From assembly GCA_017306865.1 (NCBI GenBank), contig JAFKHH010000013.1, forward strand, positions 248,001 to 312,000: DNA of 64,000 nucleotides, given 5' to 3'. The notes below the pieces were generated by a model. That model worked only from the letters and a program-made list of their open reading frames with translations. It had not been told where the DNA came from and searched no databases. The position numbers were made by a program, and so were the translations under genes. Each line of letters starts with the position of its first letter. Within the stretch, counting starts at the first letter, position 1. Positions 25,829 to 35,324 of the stretch are shown in pieces. Origin of the DNA: Filimonas sp. Its GTDB lineage: Bacteria; Bacteroidota; Bacteroidia; Chitinophagales; Chitinophagaceae.

Positions 25829-27493
25829 ATGAGCGAAGAAAAAAGCCTGAATTTTATAGAAGAGATCATTGAAGCGGATCTTAAGAGTGGAAAATACAAG
25901 ACGATCGCCACTCGTTTTCCCCCGGAACCTAATGGATATTTACATGTAGGCCATGCAAAAAGCATTTGCCTGAACTTCGGCCTTACACAAAAATATGGAG
26001 GCACAACCAACCTGCGTTTTGACGATACCAACCCGGTAAAGGAAGATGTGGAATATGTAGATAGCATTAAACAGGATGTAAAATGGCTTGGCTTCGAATG
26101 GGCTAATGAGTTGTATGCTTCCGATTATTTCGAACAATTATATGACTATGCAGTTGTATTGATAAAAAAAGGCCTGGCTTATGTAGACGATAGTACTGCA
26201 GAAGAGATTGCTGCGCAAAAAGGTACACCTACCCACGCCGGAACCGAAAGCCCATACCGTAACCGTACTGTAGAAGAAAACCTGGAACTGTTCGCAGATA
26301 TGCGCGCCGGTAAATATAAAGACGGGGAAAAGGTATTGCGTGCAAAGATTGATATGGCTGCACCTAATATGCACATGCGCGATCCATTGCTTTACCGCAT
26401 CAAGCATGCGCACCACCACCGTACAGGTGATGCATGGTGCATTTATCCAATGTATGATTTTGCACATGGACAAAGTGATTCTATAGAGAAGATCACCCAT
26501 TCCATTTGCACACTGGAGTTTATTCCTCACCGCCAGTTGTATGACTGGTGTATTGAGCAACTGGATATTTTCCCTTCTAAACAATATGAGTTTGCCCGCC
26601 TGAATATGACTTATACGCTGATGAGTAAGCGTAAACTGTTGCAGTTGGTAAACGAGAAAATAGTAGATGGCTGGGACGACCCGCGTATGCCTACGATCAG
26701 CGCAATGCGCAGGAGAGGCTATACACCGGAAAGCATTCGGGAGTTTTGTGACCGTATTGGTATTGCAAAACGTGATAACCTGATAGATGTAGGTCTGCTG
26801 GAGTTTTGTGTAAGAGAGCACCTGAACAAAATTGCCTTGCGCAGGATGGTGGTATTTGATCCGGTAAAAGTAGTGCTGACAAACTATCCTGAGAATGAAA
26901 CGGAATTGTTTACCTCAGAAGATAACCCGGAAGATCCAAACACTACATCCCGCGAAATACCATTCAGCCGGGAGTTGTATATAGAGCGTGAAGACTTCAT
27001 GGAAGATCCCCCAAAAAAATTCTTCCGCCTTGCACCCGGACAAATGGTGCGTTTGAAAAGTGCTTACATCATTAAGTGCGATGAAGTAGTTAAAGATGCG
27101 GAAGGGAACATTACAGAAATAAGATGCTCTTATCTGCCTGAAAGTAAAAGTGGTAATGATACTTCCGGTACCAAGGTAAAAGGAACACTTCATTGGGTAA
27201 GTGTGCAACATGCTATTACTGCAGAAGTGCGCTCTTATGACCGCCTGTTTAAAATAGAAGACCTGAGCCAGGCTGAAGGTGAAATAAACGAGTACCTGAA
27301 CCCGGATTCTTTACACATAACAACGAATGCTTATGCTGAACCGGCATTGAAGACAGCTAAGTTTGATGAACGTTACCAGTTCCTGCGCAAAGGTTACTAC
27401 ACACTGGATAAAGACACCAGTGAAGAGAAAATTGTGTTTAACAGAACCGTGACGCTGAAAGATACCTGGGCTAAAGAAGCGAAGAAAGGATAA
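25829..27493 (+). CDS. glnS: Glutaminyl-tRNA synthetase
   Basis: A 554-residue class I synthetase that charges tRNA-Gln, the same length as the E. coli enzyme. HIGH motif is HVGH (39-42) in PPEPNGYLHVGHAKS; the KMSKS motif is MSKRK (265-269) in YTLMSKRKL; WDDPRMPTISAMRRRGYTPE and the two C-terminal beta-barrels of the anticodon-binding region (ending FNRTVTLKDTWAKE) are all typical. GlnRS in Bacteroidota is thought to descend from a eukaryote-like enzyme by transfer. The start is fixed by the upstream promoter. tilS follows on the same strand across a family A repeat. Confidence 0.98.
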   Translation: MSEEKSLNFIEEIIEADLKSGKYKTIATRFPPEPNGYLHVGHAKSICLNFGLTQKYGGTTNLRFDDTNPVKEDVEYVDSIKQDVKWLGFEWANELYASDYFEQLYDYAVVLIKKGLAYVDDSTAEEIAAQKGTPTHAGTESPYRNRTVEENLELFADMRAGKYKDGEKVLRAKIDMAAPNMHMRDPLLYRIKHAHHHRTGDAWCIYPMYDFAHGQSDSIEKITHSICTLEFIPHRQLYDWCIEQLDIFPSKQYEFARLNMTYTLMSKRKLLQLVNEKIVDGWDDPRMPTISAMRRRGYTPESIREFCDRIGIAKRDNLIDVGLLEFCVREHLNKIALRRMVVFDPVKVVLTNYPENETELFTSEDNPEDPNTTSREIPFSRELYIEREDFMEDPPKKFFRLAPGQMVRLKSAYIIKCDEVVKDAEGNITEIRCSYLPESKSGNDTSGTKVKGTLHWVSVQHAITAEVRSYDRLFKIEDLSQAEGEINEYLNPDSLHITTNAYAEPALKTAKFDERYQFLRKGYYTLDKDTSEEKIVFNRTVTLKDTWAKEAKKG

Positions 27494-27507
27494 TTACTCC
27501 TATAATT

Positions 27508-27604
27508 ATTTGAAATTTGAGATTTGAAATTTAAAATGAAGCTGTTTCGTATAGAGAAACTTCACTTATGATCATTTCAAATCTTGAATTTCAAATTTCA
27601 AATT
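27508..27604. repeat. Family A inverted repeat with inner hairpin, glnS/tilS junction
   Basis: Left arm ATTTGAAATTTGAGATTTGA (from 27508) and right arm ATTTCAAATCTTGAATTTCA (from 27574) flank a smaller hairpin around GTTTCgtatagaGAAAC. It lies in the same-strand junction. Confidence 0.85.
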
Positions 27605-27609
27605 CTCCA

Positions 27610-28968
27610 ATGTCTCATACTTTACTACATCGATTTACAGAACATGTGCGTGTGACTTTTCCGCAGTTGCAACCGGCGCAAGCTCAGCTATTACTTGCGG
27701 TGAGTGGTGGTATAGATAGTGTAGCAATGGTAGATCTGTTTGCAAAAGCGGGCTACCGGTTTGTTATAGCGCATTGTAATTTTCAATTGCGTGGCGCCGA
27801 AAGCGAGCGTGATGAGGCGTTTGTAAGATCACTGGGGGACAAATATGGCTGCGAAGTGCTTGTGCAAAAATTTGATACCGCAGATTATGCTACAGCAAAT
27901 AAATTGTCTATACAAGAGGCTGCCAGGACGTTAAGATATAATTGGTTTAAAGAAGTGCTGACTGCGCAACTGCCCAATGGGCTAATTGCTACTGCGCATC
28001 ATGGAGATGATAATATTGAAACATTATTGATGCATTTCTTTCGTGGGACAGGCATACAGGGATTAACTGCTATTCCTGCCTATAATAAAGACGCAAAAGT
28101 GATCCGTCCTTTGTTGTTTGCATTTAGAGAAGAGATACAGGCTTATGTAAACAATAATTCGTTGCAATGGGTAGAAGACTCCTCCAACGCATCAGATAAA
28201 TATGCACGTAATTTTTTTCGCAATAAACTAATTCCTGCTATTACGGAGATATATCCGCAGGCGAAAGATAACCTGTTGCAAAATATAGAACGGTACAAAG
28301 AGGTGGCAACACTTTATGTCCAGTCGATAGCATTGCATAAAAAGAAACTGATCGTAAACAAAGGGCAGGAAGTGCATGTACCTGTACTGAAACTAAAAAA
28401 GGCTGTTCCCTTGCATACGATCGCCTGGGAGATCATTAAGCCATATAACTTTTCCGCTGCACAAACAGAGGAACTGGTAAAACTGTTAGATGCAGCAAAC
28501 GGTAGCTACATTACCTCTGCTACACATCGTATTATCCTTAACCGGAACTGGCTTATTATTACGCCTTTGCAACATGAAGAAGCTACGAATGTGCTGATAG
28601 AAACAGCGCAGCGTACCAGCTTTGCGAAGGGGCGTATAGATTTTGAACTAATTGCTGCGGATAAATTCCACTTGTCAAAAGATGCGGCTATTGCATCGTT
28701 TGACGCAGCTAAGATCAAATTCCCATTATTGCTGCGCAAGTGGAAACAAGGCGATTATTTCTACCCGCTTGGTATGCAAAAGAAAAAGAAGCTAAGCAAA
28801 TTCTTCATAGACCAGAAGCTATCGGTGATAGATAAAGAAAATGTGTGGGTGCTGGAAATGGATAAGAAAATTATCTGGGTAGTAGGCCACCGTATTGATG
28901 ACCGCTTTAAAGTAGGTGAGGACACAAAAGAGGTGCTTAATTTGAAAGTGGTTTTGGGAACTGCTTAA
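27610..28968 (+). CDS. tilS: tRNA(Ile)-lysidine synthase
   Basis: A 452-residue enzyme that uses ATP to attach lysine to C34 of the CAU-anticodon tRNA-Ile, essential for reading AUA codons. The PP-loop motif SGGIDS is at residues 32-37; IAHCNFQLRGAESERDE and TAHHGDDNIETLLMHFFRGTG are the characteristic TilS motifs; the C-terminal substrate-binding domain includes KWKQGDYFYPLGMQKKKKLS. The ATG at 27610 is chosen because the longer in-frame start at 27568 would translate a family A repeat arm (ISNLEFQISN), which cannot be real protein. Confidence 0.96.
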   Translation: MSHTLLHRFTEHVRVTFPQLQPAQAQLLLAVSGGIDSVAMVDLFAKAGYRFVIAHCNFQLRGAESERDEAFVRSLGDKYGCEVLVQKFDTADYATANKLSIQEAARTLRYNWFKEVLTAQLPNGLIATAHHGDDNIETLLMHFFRGTGIQGLTAIPAYNKDAKVIRPLLFAFREEIQAYVNNNSLQWVEDSSNASDKYARNFFRNKLIPAITEIYPQAKDNLLQNIERYKEVATLYVQSIALHKKKLIVNKGQEVHVPVLKLKKAVPLHTIAWEIIKPYNFSAAQTEELVKLLDAANGSYITSATHRIILNRNWLIITPLQHEEATNVLIETAQRTSFAKGRIDFELIAADKFHLSKDAAIASFDAAKIKFPLLLRKWKQGDYFYPLGMQKKKKLSKFFIDQKLSVIDKENVWVLEMDKKIIWVVGHRIDDRFKVGEDTKEVLNLKVVLGTA

Positions 28969-29013
28969 AGGCCGCCAAAGCACAAAAAACACGAAGGGGC
29001 ACCAAAATAAAAA

Positions 29014-29046
29014 AGACCTATAAGGTTTTAAAAACCTTATAGGTCT
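29014..29046. terminator. 16+1+16 perfect palindromic terminator
   Basis: Arms AGACCTATAAGGTTTT (29014-29029) and AAAACCTTATAGGTCT (29031-29046) around a single A, between convergent tilS and the rhomboid gene. Same geometry and related words as the family C hairpins, but with the two half-words in the opposite order. Confidence 0.85.
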
Positions 29047-29071
29047 ACCGTAAAGGAAGTGTATAAAAACT

Positions 29072-29115
29072 TAAATGGCTACATTGTTGTGAAGAATAAA
29101 CAATGTAGCCATTTA
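29072..29115. repeat. Family B 17-bp perfect inverted repeat
   Basis: Arms TAAATGGCTACATTGTT (29072-29088) and its complement (29099-29115), 10-base loop, next to the rhomboid gene end. Confidence 0.85.
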
Positions 29116-29135
29116 GCTATTCAACAATTTTTATC

Positions 29136-29780
29136 TTAACTAAAGTGCGCGCTTATATACGCCTTCACCATTTCTACAAACTCTGTAACCGGCCTGTAGC
29201 TACTCAGGAAATAACAAGTGATAATAACGAATATAACGCCATATATGGCCCCCCATATATGCGCAGAGTGATTAATATTACCTCCGCCACGTTTATCTAA
29301 AATACTAGAGATAATAAGATAGATCGGGCCAAAGATAAAGCCTGGGATATACACGGGGATAAACATCATACCAATGCCCATAGTAGGATAAAAGAACATA
29401 AAGGCAAATACCACGGCTGATACAGCGCCGGATGCGCCAAGGCTCCGGTAATAATAATTGTCTTTATTCTTATTGTAGGTAGGTATAAGGCAGGCAACGA
29501 GTGCAGTAAGATATAAAGCGATATATAAGATCTTGCCCTGCGTATCAAAAATTTCTATAAACCTTTCTTCCACATGTCTGCCGATTACATAAAGAGAAAA
29601 CATATTGAACACAAGATGGCCAATGTCTGCATGTATGAACCCGCAGGTAACAAAGCGATACCATTGTTTGTGCTTGGAGATTGCAGGTGGGTAAAAGATC
29701 AGGTCTTCCTTTAGCTTCTCATTGGAGAATGCTAAAAATGAAACAAGGCAGGTAATGACTATAATAGTAATTGTAATCAT
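29136..29780 (-). CDS. Rhomboid family intramembrane serine protease
   Basis: A 214-residue inner-membrane protein with six predicted helices that cuts membrane proteins within the bilayer. The catalytic dyad is visible: Ser117 in LGASGAV (GxSG) and His174 in HSAHIWGAIYG. The HxxxN region HADIGHLVFNMFSLYVIG (50-67) supplies the oxyanion residues of the family. The C-terminal helix is followed by a short tail. Substrates are not predictable; no operon partner is close. Confidence 0.95.
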   Translation of the reverse strand: MITITIIVITCLVSFLAFSNEKLKEDLIFYPPAISKHKQWYRFVTCGFIHADIGHLVFNMFSLYVIGRHVEERFIEIFDTQGKILYIALYLTALVACLIPTYNKNKDNYYYRSLGASGAVSAVVFAFMFFYPTMGIGMMFIPVYIPGFIFGPIYLIISSILDKRGGGNINHSAHIWGAIYGVIFVIITCYFLSSYRPVTEFVEMVKAYISAHFS

Positions 29781-29894
29781 GGAATAACGTCAAATGGTTA
29801 TGGAAGCAATTTAAAGATTAATTGAATCAGTATATGTTTCAGTGTTTCAAAGTTTAACAGTTTCAATAATGAAACTATGGAGCCATTGAAATAG

Positions 29895-30368
29895 TTACAC
29901 ATGATGATACTTCTCGTTTCGCAATATGGTACATGCACGGTACACCTGCTCTGCAAGTATCAGCCTTACCAGCATATGTGGGAATACCAGTTGAGAGAGG
30001 CTCCATGTATAATTTGCCCTTTTGCTTACGGACTCTTCTACTCCAAAAGCTCCTCCAATAAGGAATACAACCCGCTTAGCACTTTCATTTGCACGCTGCT
30101 GAACCAGTTGAGCTAATGCGGGGGAAGACAATTGTTTACCTCTCTCATCCAGCAAGATCAAATAGTCATCCTGCTGCACTGCAGATAAGATCAGTTTGGC
30201 TTCCTGCTTTTTCAATTCCTGCTCGCTGAGTGATGCCGCATTTTTAGGTGGCGCAATGATCTGCCAGTCCACCGGGAAATATTTTGTAATGCGGCCGGTG
30301 AAATCTTCCACACCAGCCTTGATATATGCATCATGAGCCTTGCCTACAGAAACGAATAAGATTTTCAT
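29895..30368 (-). CDS. rlmH: 23S rRNA (pseudouridine1915-N3)-methyltransferase RlmH
   Basis: A 157-residue SPOUT-class methyltransferase that modifies pseudouridine 1915 in helix 69 of 23S rRNA. The knot-forming region is clear: LDERGKQLSSPALAQLV, FLIGGAFGVEESV (about 103-115) and LVFPHMLVRLILAEQVYRAC, ending in NEKYHHV as in all RlmH. Length is the family standard. It is transcribed away from the rhomboid gene's upstream side on the same strand with about 115 bases between. Confidence 0.97.
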   Translation of the reverse strand: MKILFVSVGKAHDAYIKAGVEDFTGRITKYFPVDWQIIAPPKNAASLSEQELKKQEAKLILSAVQQDDYLILLDERGKQLSSPALAQLVQQRANESAKRVVFLIGGAFGVEESVSKRANYTWSLSQLVFPHMLVRLILAEQVYRACTILRNEKYHHV

Positions 30369-30882
30369 CGGGGCAAGATAATAAAAAGTATGGGTGAATT
30401 ACTGAATGGTTGAATGGTTTCATGGTTGGATCGAAACGAGGGTTTTTATTTTAACACATAGGGGCATAAGGAAGACATAGGACACATAGGATTTCTAACC
30501 ACATGGAGGTATAGCTAGCTGCTTTGCGGCCTTTATGATACTTAGCGCCTTTTTTACTGGCGCAGGCCTCCCGGCCTGTGTCTACTTGTTACTAATTATT
30601 AGCGTATCGTTACGCTTATTTTTTATAAAACTTTTATGTAGGTATGGTTTAGTAACAACACAGCAATTTCCTGGTGAATCTTTGTGTCTTCGAGCCTTAG
30701 TGGCTACTTAGCGTGAAACTTCTTAATAATACATAAAATGGCCCTGAAGATAAATCTCCAGAGCCGGGTTAGGGTCACGGTTTAGGGTTGAGTTGTTTTA
30801 CATAGGTGAATTGTTTAATTGTTGCATTGCTACATTGTTTAATGGTTATTATACCTATCATAACCATTAAACAATGCAACCA
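30369..30882. other. Intergenic region of stacked repeats
   Basis: No gene seen in 514 bases. In order: family B words (30400-30430); ACACATAGG-type repeats (30455-30520); text-like repeats TGATACTTAGCGCC and CTTTGTGTCTTCGAGCC (30537-30551 and 30681-30697); a short palindrome AGCGTATCGTTACGCT (30601-30616); a partial GC hairpin around GGCCCTG/CAGAGCC (30740-30765); and a perfect 17-bp family B inverted repeat with arms 30833-30849 and 30860-30876 next to the DUF1361 gene end. Confidence 0.6.
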
Positions 30883-31557
30883 TTAAACACTCCTCCCAAT
30901 ATACCTGCAACTATAATACACCATACCAAACATGGCTGCAAATAATACAGTAAAAGCCCATGCGCCAGTGTGCGCAAATGGATGGATGAAGCGTGATAGC
31001 ATAGCCATAAATAATTCTTGTGGATTTGCAACAATGTCCCAGCTATTGAAACGAAGTACACGACCGAGATAAATGCCAAATCCACAAAGGATAAGGCTGA
31101 GGAACACAAAACCGCGCACATATCTTTTTCGCCAGTGTAGTGACAGAAATGATTCTACTTGCAAGAGCGATACAACGCCTAATAACATGCCGCTCCATGC
31201 GGCAGAGAACACCAGTACCAGGTCATACCACTGTGGTACTGGTGGCCTTTGTTCAAAGTGAAAAATATCTGTGATCACATAAGGTGCATTCGGAAAGAAA
31301 AGCAACCAGCAGGCGATAAGGGCGAATGCTTTAAAGCCATATTGCTGTTTGTAAAGTAAACGCGTACATAACAAGGGGATCGTCGCGAGGAACAGGTTCC
31401 ATGCATAAAAGCGATAAGACCAGTCGTGGGTGTATTCTATACGCGCAATCAATAAGAGTATTGTAAATAATACGGAGAGCGAAAGAATCAGTTCTATAGG
31501 AGAGACGATCTTGCGCAATGCAGTTCTCTTATTTTCGGATGGATGTATTTCTATCAT
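30883..31557 (-). CDS. DUF1361 integral membrane protein
   Basis: A 224-residue polytopic membrane protein with about six or seven hydrophobic helices. DUF1361 features include HDWSYRFYAWNLFLATIPL, CWLLFFPNAPYVITDIFHF (about 88-106) and the PPVPQWYDLVLVFSAAWSGM segment. The family has no known function. It starts 50 bases downstream of the radical SAM gene on the same strand, so the two are probably co-transcribed. Confidence 0.9.
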   Translation of the reverse strand: MIEIHPSENKRTALRKIVSPIELILSLSVLFTILLLIARIEYTHDWSYRFYAWNLFLATIPLLCTRLLYKQQYGFKAFALIACWLLFFPNAPYVITDIFHFEQRPPVPQWYDLVLVFSAAWSGMLLGVVSLLQVESFLSLHWRKRYVRGFVFLSLILCGFGIYLGRVLRFNSWDIVANPQELFMAMLSRFIHPFAHTGAWAFTVLFAAMFGMVYYSCRYIGRSV

Positions 31558-31607
31558 AATACTTGTTTAAACAGATGCAGCATGCTACTATTTCCATAAA
31601 CTCATAG

Positions 31608-33008
31608 CTATGCTATGGCAGGAAAAATAGTATCCTTATCTTTTTTTGTATTGTTTACTTTGGATAAAATAGATTCAAGCAATGGCAACATTTTATTTAA
31701 CCCTTGTGTTTTGATAATGAAGTTCCACATAGGTTCAAATTTTTTCCAACCGCCTGCATAAGCAAAATGTTTGATCTTATGTTTAAGTACATCGTGTTGC
31801 ATACTTGCCTTATAGATATTTTTCCATGAATAAAACGATTTATAAGACCAGTCATAACCGGCTTTTAGCTCATCTGCAGAAAGTCCTACGGTTTTATAAA
31901 CAACTTTTCGTGTATCATATTCGTCCCAGTTTCGATGTAAGATTCTTCCATCTTTTTCCATCTGTTTAAAAAGGCGTGTTCCGGGATAGGGCGTCAGTAC
32001 ATGGAACGTACTTGTCGTTAATCCATGCTCTACCGCCCAATCAACAGTACGTTTAAATACGTCTTTATCATCATCATCTAACCCGAATACAAAACTTCCA
32101 TTGATCATAATACCGAGGCTATGCAATCTTTGTATTGCAGCACTGTAATCCTTGCCAATGTTTTGTTTTTTATTACTCTGCAAAAGGTTACCATTGCTGA
32201 GTGTTTCAAAGCCGACAAATACACTTCGCAGGCCTGCATTGGCAGCTTCTTCAATCAGGTTGCCTCTTAAAATAGCATCTATGGTAGATGCGCCCTGGAA
32301 CACCCTGTTCATTCCCTTCATTCCTTCAAATAAACCGGAAGCAAAACGCGCATTGCCTAACAAATGGTCATCCAGGAAATATAAATGTCTTCCGGGCAAA
32401 CGGTCGATCTCTGCTAACGCATCATCTACCTGCTGCGTGTAGAAAGATTTTCCACCTTCGAAGAAAGCATCCTTATAACAGAAATCGCAATGGTGCGGAC
32501 AACCACGTGTAACGACGATTGAGTTAGGAACGAGATATAAGTGACGTTTGATCAGATCTCTTCTTACAGGAGGAATATTTACCAGTGTACGTTCATTTGA
32601 AATATACATTTTCTGTGCATGCCCGCTTCTGAAGTCTTGCAGAAAACGCGGCCAGCATTCTTCACCCGGCCCGATAAAAATGGTATCAGCGTGTTGCATT
32701 GCCTCTTCGGGTAAGGACGTTACATGCAAACCTCCAAGACAAACAAACGCGCCGGATTTCCTGTAATAATCAGCCAGTTTGTAGGCACGAAAAGCGTTAG
32801 TAATGTAAACCTGTATTACAACTATATCAGGAATGTTATTCGTATTTATTTCCTCCACATGTTCGTCCTGCAATTCTACTTCATCATCTGCTCCGCAATA
32901 TGCTGCAAGCGTAGCCAGTCCAAGGGGCGGAAATAAGGAATATTTAATGGGGCGCCAGAGGGGGCTTTTCGCTTCCATTAAAGCGGGTAAAATCATCTTA
33001 ATTTTCAT
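31608..33008 (-). CDS. B12-binding-domain radical SAM protein
   Basis: A 466-residue enzyme of the B12-binding radical SAM (BchE/P-methylase-like) group. Residues 1-135 form a cobalamin-binding-like Rossmann domain (PPLGLATLAAYCG, VCLGGLHVTSLPEEA, FIGPGEECW), without the DxHxxG cobalamin-ligating motif, as in many members. The radical SAM cluster motif is C170-x3-C174-x2-C177 in TRGCPHHCDFCYK. LDDHLLG, GFETLS and FHVLTPYPGTRLF are the following strands of the barrel. Reaction is unknown; relatives methylate or rearrange lipids and pigments. It appears to lead a two-gene unit with the DUF1361 protein. Confidence 0.93.
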   Translation of the reverse strand: MKIKMILPALMEAKSPLWRPIKYSLFPPLGLATLAAYCGADDEVELQDEHVEEINTNNIPDIVVIQVYITNAFRAYKLADYYRKSGAFVCLGGLHVTSLPEEAMQHADTIFIGPGEECWPRFLQDFRSGHAQKMYISNERTLVNIPPVRRDLIKRHLYLVPNSIVVTRGCPHHCDFCYKDAFFEGGKSFYTQQVDDALAEIDRLPGRHLYFLDDHLLGNARFASGLFEGMKGMNRVFQGASTIDAILRGNLIEEAANAGLRSVFVGFETLSNGNLLQSNKKQNIGKDYSAAIQRLHSLGIMINGSFVFGLDDDDKDVFKRTVDWAVEHGLTTSTFHVLTPYPGTRLFKQMEKDGRILHRNWDEYDTRKVVYKTVGLSADELKAGYDWSYKSFYSWKNIYKASMQHDVLKHKIKHFAYAGGWKKFEPMWNFIIKTQGLNKMLPLLESILSKVNNTKKDKDTIFPAIA

Positions 33009-33074
33009 AGCGATTAACTTTAAGATAGTTGCCTGCCTAAACAGGCAACTATGATTAAGAATAGGTTAGCAACC

Positions 33075-34859
33075 TTAAATGGACAGCTCCTTATCCACAC
33101 TATTGGCTATAGCCGGACTATACCAGTTTATTTTCCGGCTTGCAAACATGATGAGTGCGAGGACAATGAATAAGCCAATACTACCGACCAATAATGCAGT
33201 GTCTTCAAGGCTGATCAGGACATAGATAAATCCATAAAGAATGGATAAGACCAGGGCGAATAATGCGGCTGTAGACCATTTGCCAAAATGCCCCTTTGCA
33301 TAAAAAGTGATAAGTAACACAGTAGCTGCTGCGGCGATAACATAGGCGTAATTAAACAAAATAAATTCACTGATGGAAAGCAGCAATGTGTAGAATACAA
33401 CTAGTGCAATGCCGACCAAAACATATTGTACAGGGTGAAAAGGTTTTTTCTGTAACAACTCGATAATGAAAAACAGTGCGAATGTTAACCCGATAAACAT
33501 CAACGAATATTTTACACTACGACTTGTCTTTGCATATTGGTCTGCGGGCTGTACCATACTTAAGCCAAAGGCATAACTTTCTTTATTCACAGACAAGTCT
33601 TTCATTACAGTTTTAAATGGCAGGTTCGCTTTGTTGAACGTCCACTTTGCTGTAAAGCCAGTATCACTAACAGTTCTTTCATTCGGCAGATTATTGCCAT
33701 CGAAAGACGGATTACGCCAGGATGATTGCAGGGTGAAAGAGCTGTTACCGCCCAATGGTACAAAATGCAATTGTTCACTTCCTCTCAATTTAAACGGTAC
33801 GGCAAAAGATAGTTGTTTGCCAACATCCGTAATAGAGAGATTAAGCGCGGCAGATAATCCAATACTGTCAAGCTTATCTGAAGGCAAGCCAGGGACTAAT
33901 TCCAGGTTAGCCTGGTTACAGTTGATCGCTATTTTTTCTTCTATGCCCTTCAGATCACTCAAACCCATACAAACGCTAGCCTCATTCCAGCGGATAGACG
34001 CCGGATTTACATCTACAGGAGCCTGTATGAGAAAGGAACCGGCGGCATTTAGCTGCGTCCTGTACAGCAATACTTTGTAAATAGAGCGTGGCCTTTCTTC
34101 CGGCGTAATATTGCCGTTTACATTTAATTGATCTGGTAGAATAGTAAAATACTTTGTAGCAGCCCCATCTGTATAAGGTATCAGTATGTATGGGCCGGTA
34201 ATTGTCTGCGCGTTTGCCCATTTGGCACTTACTTCCTTCACCACTTCCTGCTGGCGCGTTTGTCTTTCTGTAACAAGGTTTGATACAAAGATGGTTGGAA
34301 TAAACATCGCCATAATGAGGATACCGGTAATAACGGCCTTCAATAATATTTTATTAGAATGATTGGTCGTATTGAGTGACGGTGTGTCAACTGCCTGAGA
34401 CGTTTCGTGTGTGTCCATGGTTAAATCGGTTTTTGGTAAATGATCTATTGTATTTTCTTTTGTGAAATAAGATGTGATTTGCGTGAGCGAAAGAATGAAC
34501 GTGATAGTGGCGCTTGCTATTATGGCCAGGGTTAACAACCTGCCATCCGAAGATCCCACGCCGAAAAAAGCCAGCAGGCAATAGGGGATGGTCATAACAA
34601 AGCAACTGAGCGCTAACAGGCTAATATGTTTCTGTAGAGAAAAAGAAAACTTTCTTAAGATGAACAATGTGATTGCTATTCCAATCGCTACAGGGACAGT
34701 TGCCGCACATGAAACAGGGAGCGCCATAGCATAGGCGGGTATTTCTTTTATTATTACGCCACTGCTCCATAGATATACAAATACGGTTACTACCAAAATC
34801 ACGTTCGATATAAACCAAAGTCTTAATGTAAGTGCGGTTGTGGAGATTTTGTTATCCAT
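33075..34859 (-). CDS. creD: CreD family inner-membrane protein with N-terminal membrane extension
   Basis: A 594-residue protein. From about residue 165 it is a standard CreD: a first helix (LKAVITGILIMAMFIPTIFVSNLV), the periplasmic region with QTITGPYILIPY and GMSDLKGIE-like segments, and a C-terminal block of five or six helices beginning near YSLMFIGLTFALFFIIELLQKKPFHPVQY. Residues 1-135 are extra: four membrane helices and a hydrophilic Thr/Asn-rich linker. CreD proteins of about 450 residues are linked to envelope integrity and colicin/beta-lactam tolerance in enterobacteria. It follows, 11 bases on, another small four-helix protein, and is governed by the local winged-helix regulator gene (inference from operator-like palindromes). 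Confidence 0.92.
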   Translation of the reverse strand: MDNKISTTALTLRLWFISNVILVVTVFVYLWSSGVIIKEIPAYAMALPVSCAATVPVAIGIAITLFILRKFSFSLQKHISLLALSCFVMTIPYCLLAFFGVGSSDGRLLTLAIIASATITFILSLTQITSYFTKENTIDHLPKTDLTMDTHETSQAVDTPSLNTTNHSNKILLKAVITGILIMAMFIPTIFVSNLVTERQTRQQEVVKEVSAKWANAQTITGPYILIPYTDGAATKYFTILPDQLNVNGNITPEERPRSIYKVLLYRTQLNAAGSFLIQAPVDVNPASIRWNEASVCMGLSDLKGIEEKIAINCNQANLELVPGLPSDKLDSIGLSAALNLSITDVGKQLSFAVPFKLRGSEQLHFVPLGGNSSFTLQSSWRNPSFDGNNLPNERTVSDTGFTAKWTFNKANLPFKTVMKDLSVNKESYAFGLSMVQPADQYAKTSRSVKYSLMFIGLTFALFFIIELLQKKPFHPVQYVLVGIALVVFYTLLLSISEFILFNYAYVIAAAATVLLITFYAKGHFGKWSTAALFALVLSILYGFIYVLISLEDTALLVGSIGLFIVLALIMFASRKINWYSPAIANSVDKELSI

Positions 34860-34870
34860 TGGTGAAGCGT

Positions 34871-35284
34871 TTATTGGTTTTCTTTTTCTTCATTAGTATA
34901 ATCTGTCACCATAAAGTCCAGCTTCACATCTTCTCGTGATATGTACAGGCTTATCCATCCTGCAACAACTGCGGCAGAAGGGAAGAGGAGGAAGATGCCG
35001 GATTGCCAGATATTGCTTTGTGTTTTAAATACCTCCATTAGTTGAAAAGCCAGCAATACGCCGAGGAATATGGCAAAGGCTAACACGTAAAGAACGCGGC
35101 GTGCAGAAAAGGTACATTGCTTCAATCCGATATAGACCAGTGTAAATAGCAGCCATGCTATCCAGCCGTACAGACATGCATAAAGTGCAGACAGCAGGTA
35201 CATAGGAGGGATAGCCATCGCTGGTAATGTAAGTGCCAGGTAAATGCCCACGGCCCTGATAAAAATGACTAAAGTATTATTCAT
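34871..35284 (-). CDS. Small four-helix membrane protein in creD locus
   Basis: A 137-residue membrane protein with four hydrophobic segments (IFIRAVGIYLALTLPAMAI; LLSALYACLYGWIAWLLFTLVYIG; VLYVLAFAIFLGVLLAFQLM; IWQSGIFLLFPSAAVVAGWIS) and an acidic cytoplasmic tail. No named family recognised. It resembles in layout the extra N-terminal helices of the adjacent CreD. The ATG at 35284 is chosen; an upstream TTG at 35305 would fall inside the palindrome CTTTGAATTTCAAAG. It lies 11 bases before creD and 40 bases after the regulator gene. Confidence 0.8.
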   Translation of the reverse strand: MNNTLVIFIRAVGIYLALTLPAMAIPPMYLLSALYACLYGWIAWLLFTLVYIGLKQCTFSARRVLYVLAFAIFLGVLLAFQLMEVFKTQSNIWQSGIFLLFPSAAVVAGWISLYISREDVKLDFMVTDYTNEEKENQ

Positions 35285-35292
35285 AAAAAGTG

Positions 35293-35307
35293 CTTTGAAT
35301 TTCAAAG
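35293..35307. promoter_or_regulatory. Operator-like perfect palindrome CTTTGAATTTCAAAG
   Basis: A 7+1+7 perfect palindrome 8 bases upstream of the small membrane gene. A near-identical copy precedes the first gene of the locus at 36384-36398, and the bases between palindrome and ATG are also conserved (GCACTTTT on the coding strand). Probable binding site of the winged-helix regulator encoded at 35325-35624. Confidence 0.65.
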
Positions 35308-35324
35308 TGTAAAGACAAAAAAAA

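Noticed and set aside
26138-26821. 227-residue open frame antisense to glnS
   Set aside because: Shadow of glnS; no domain.
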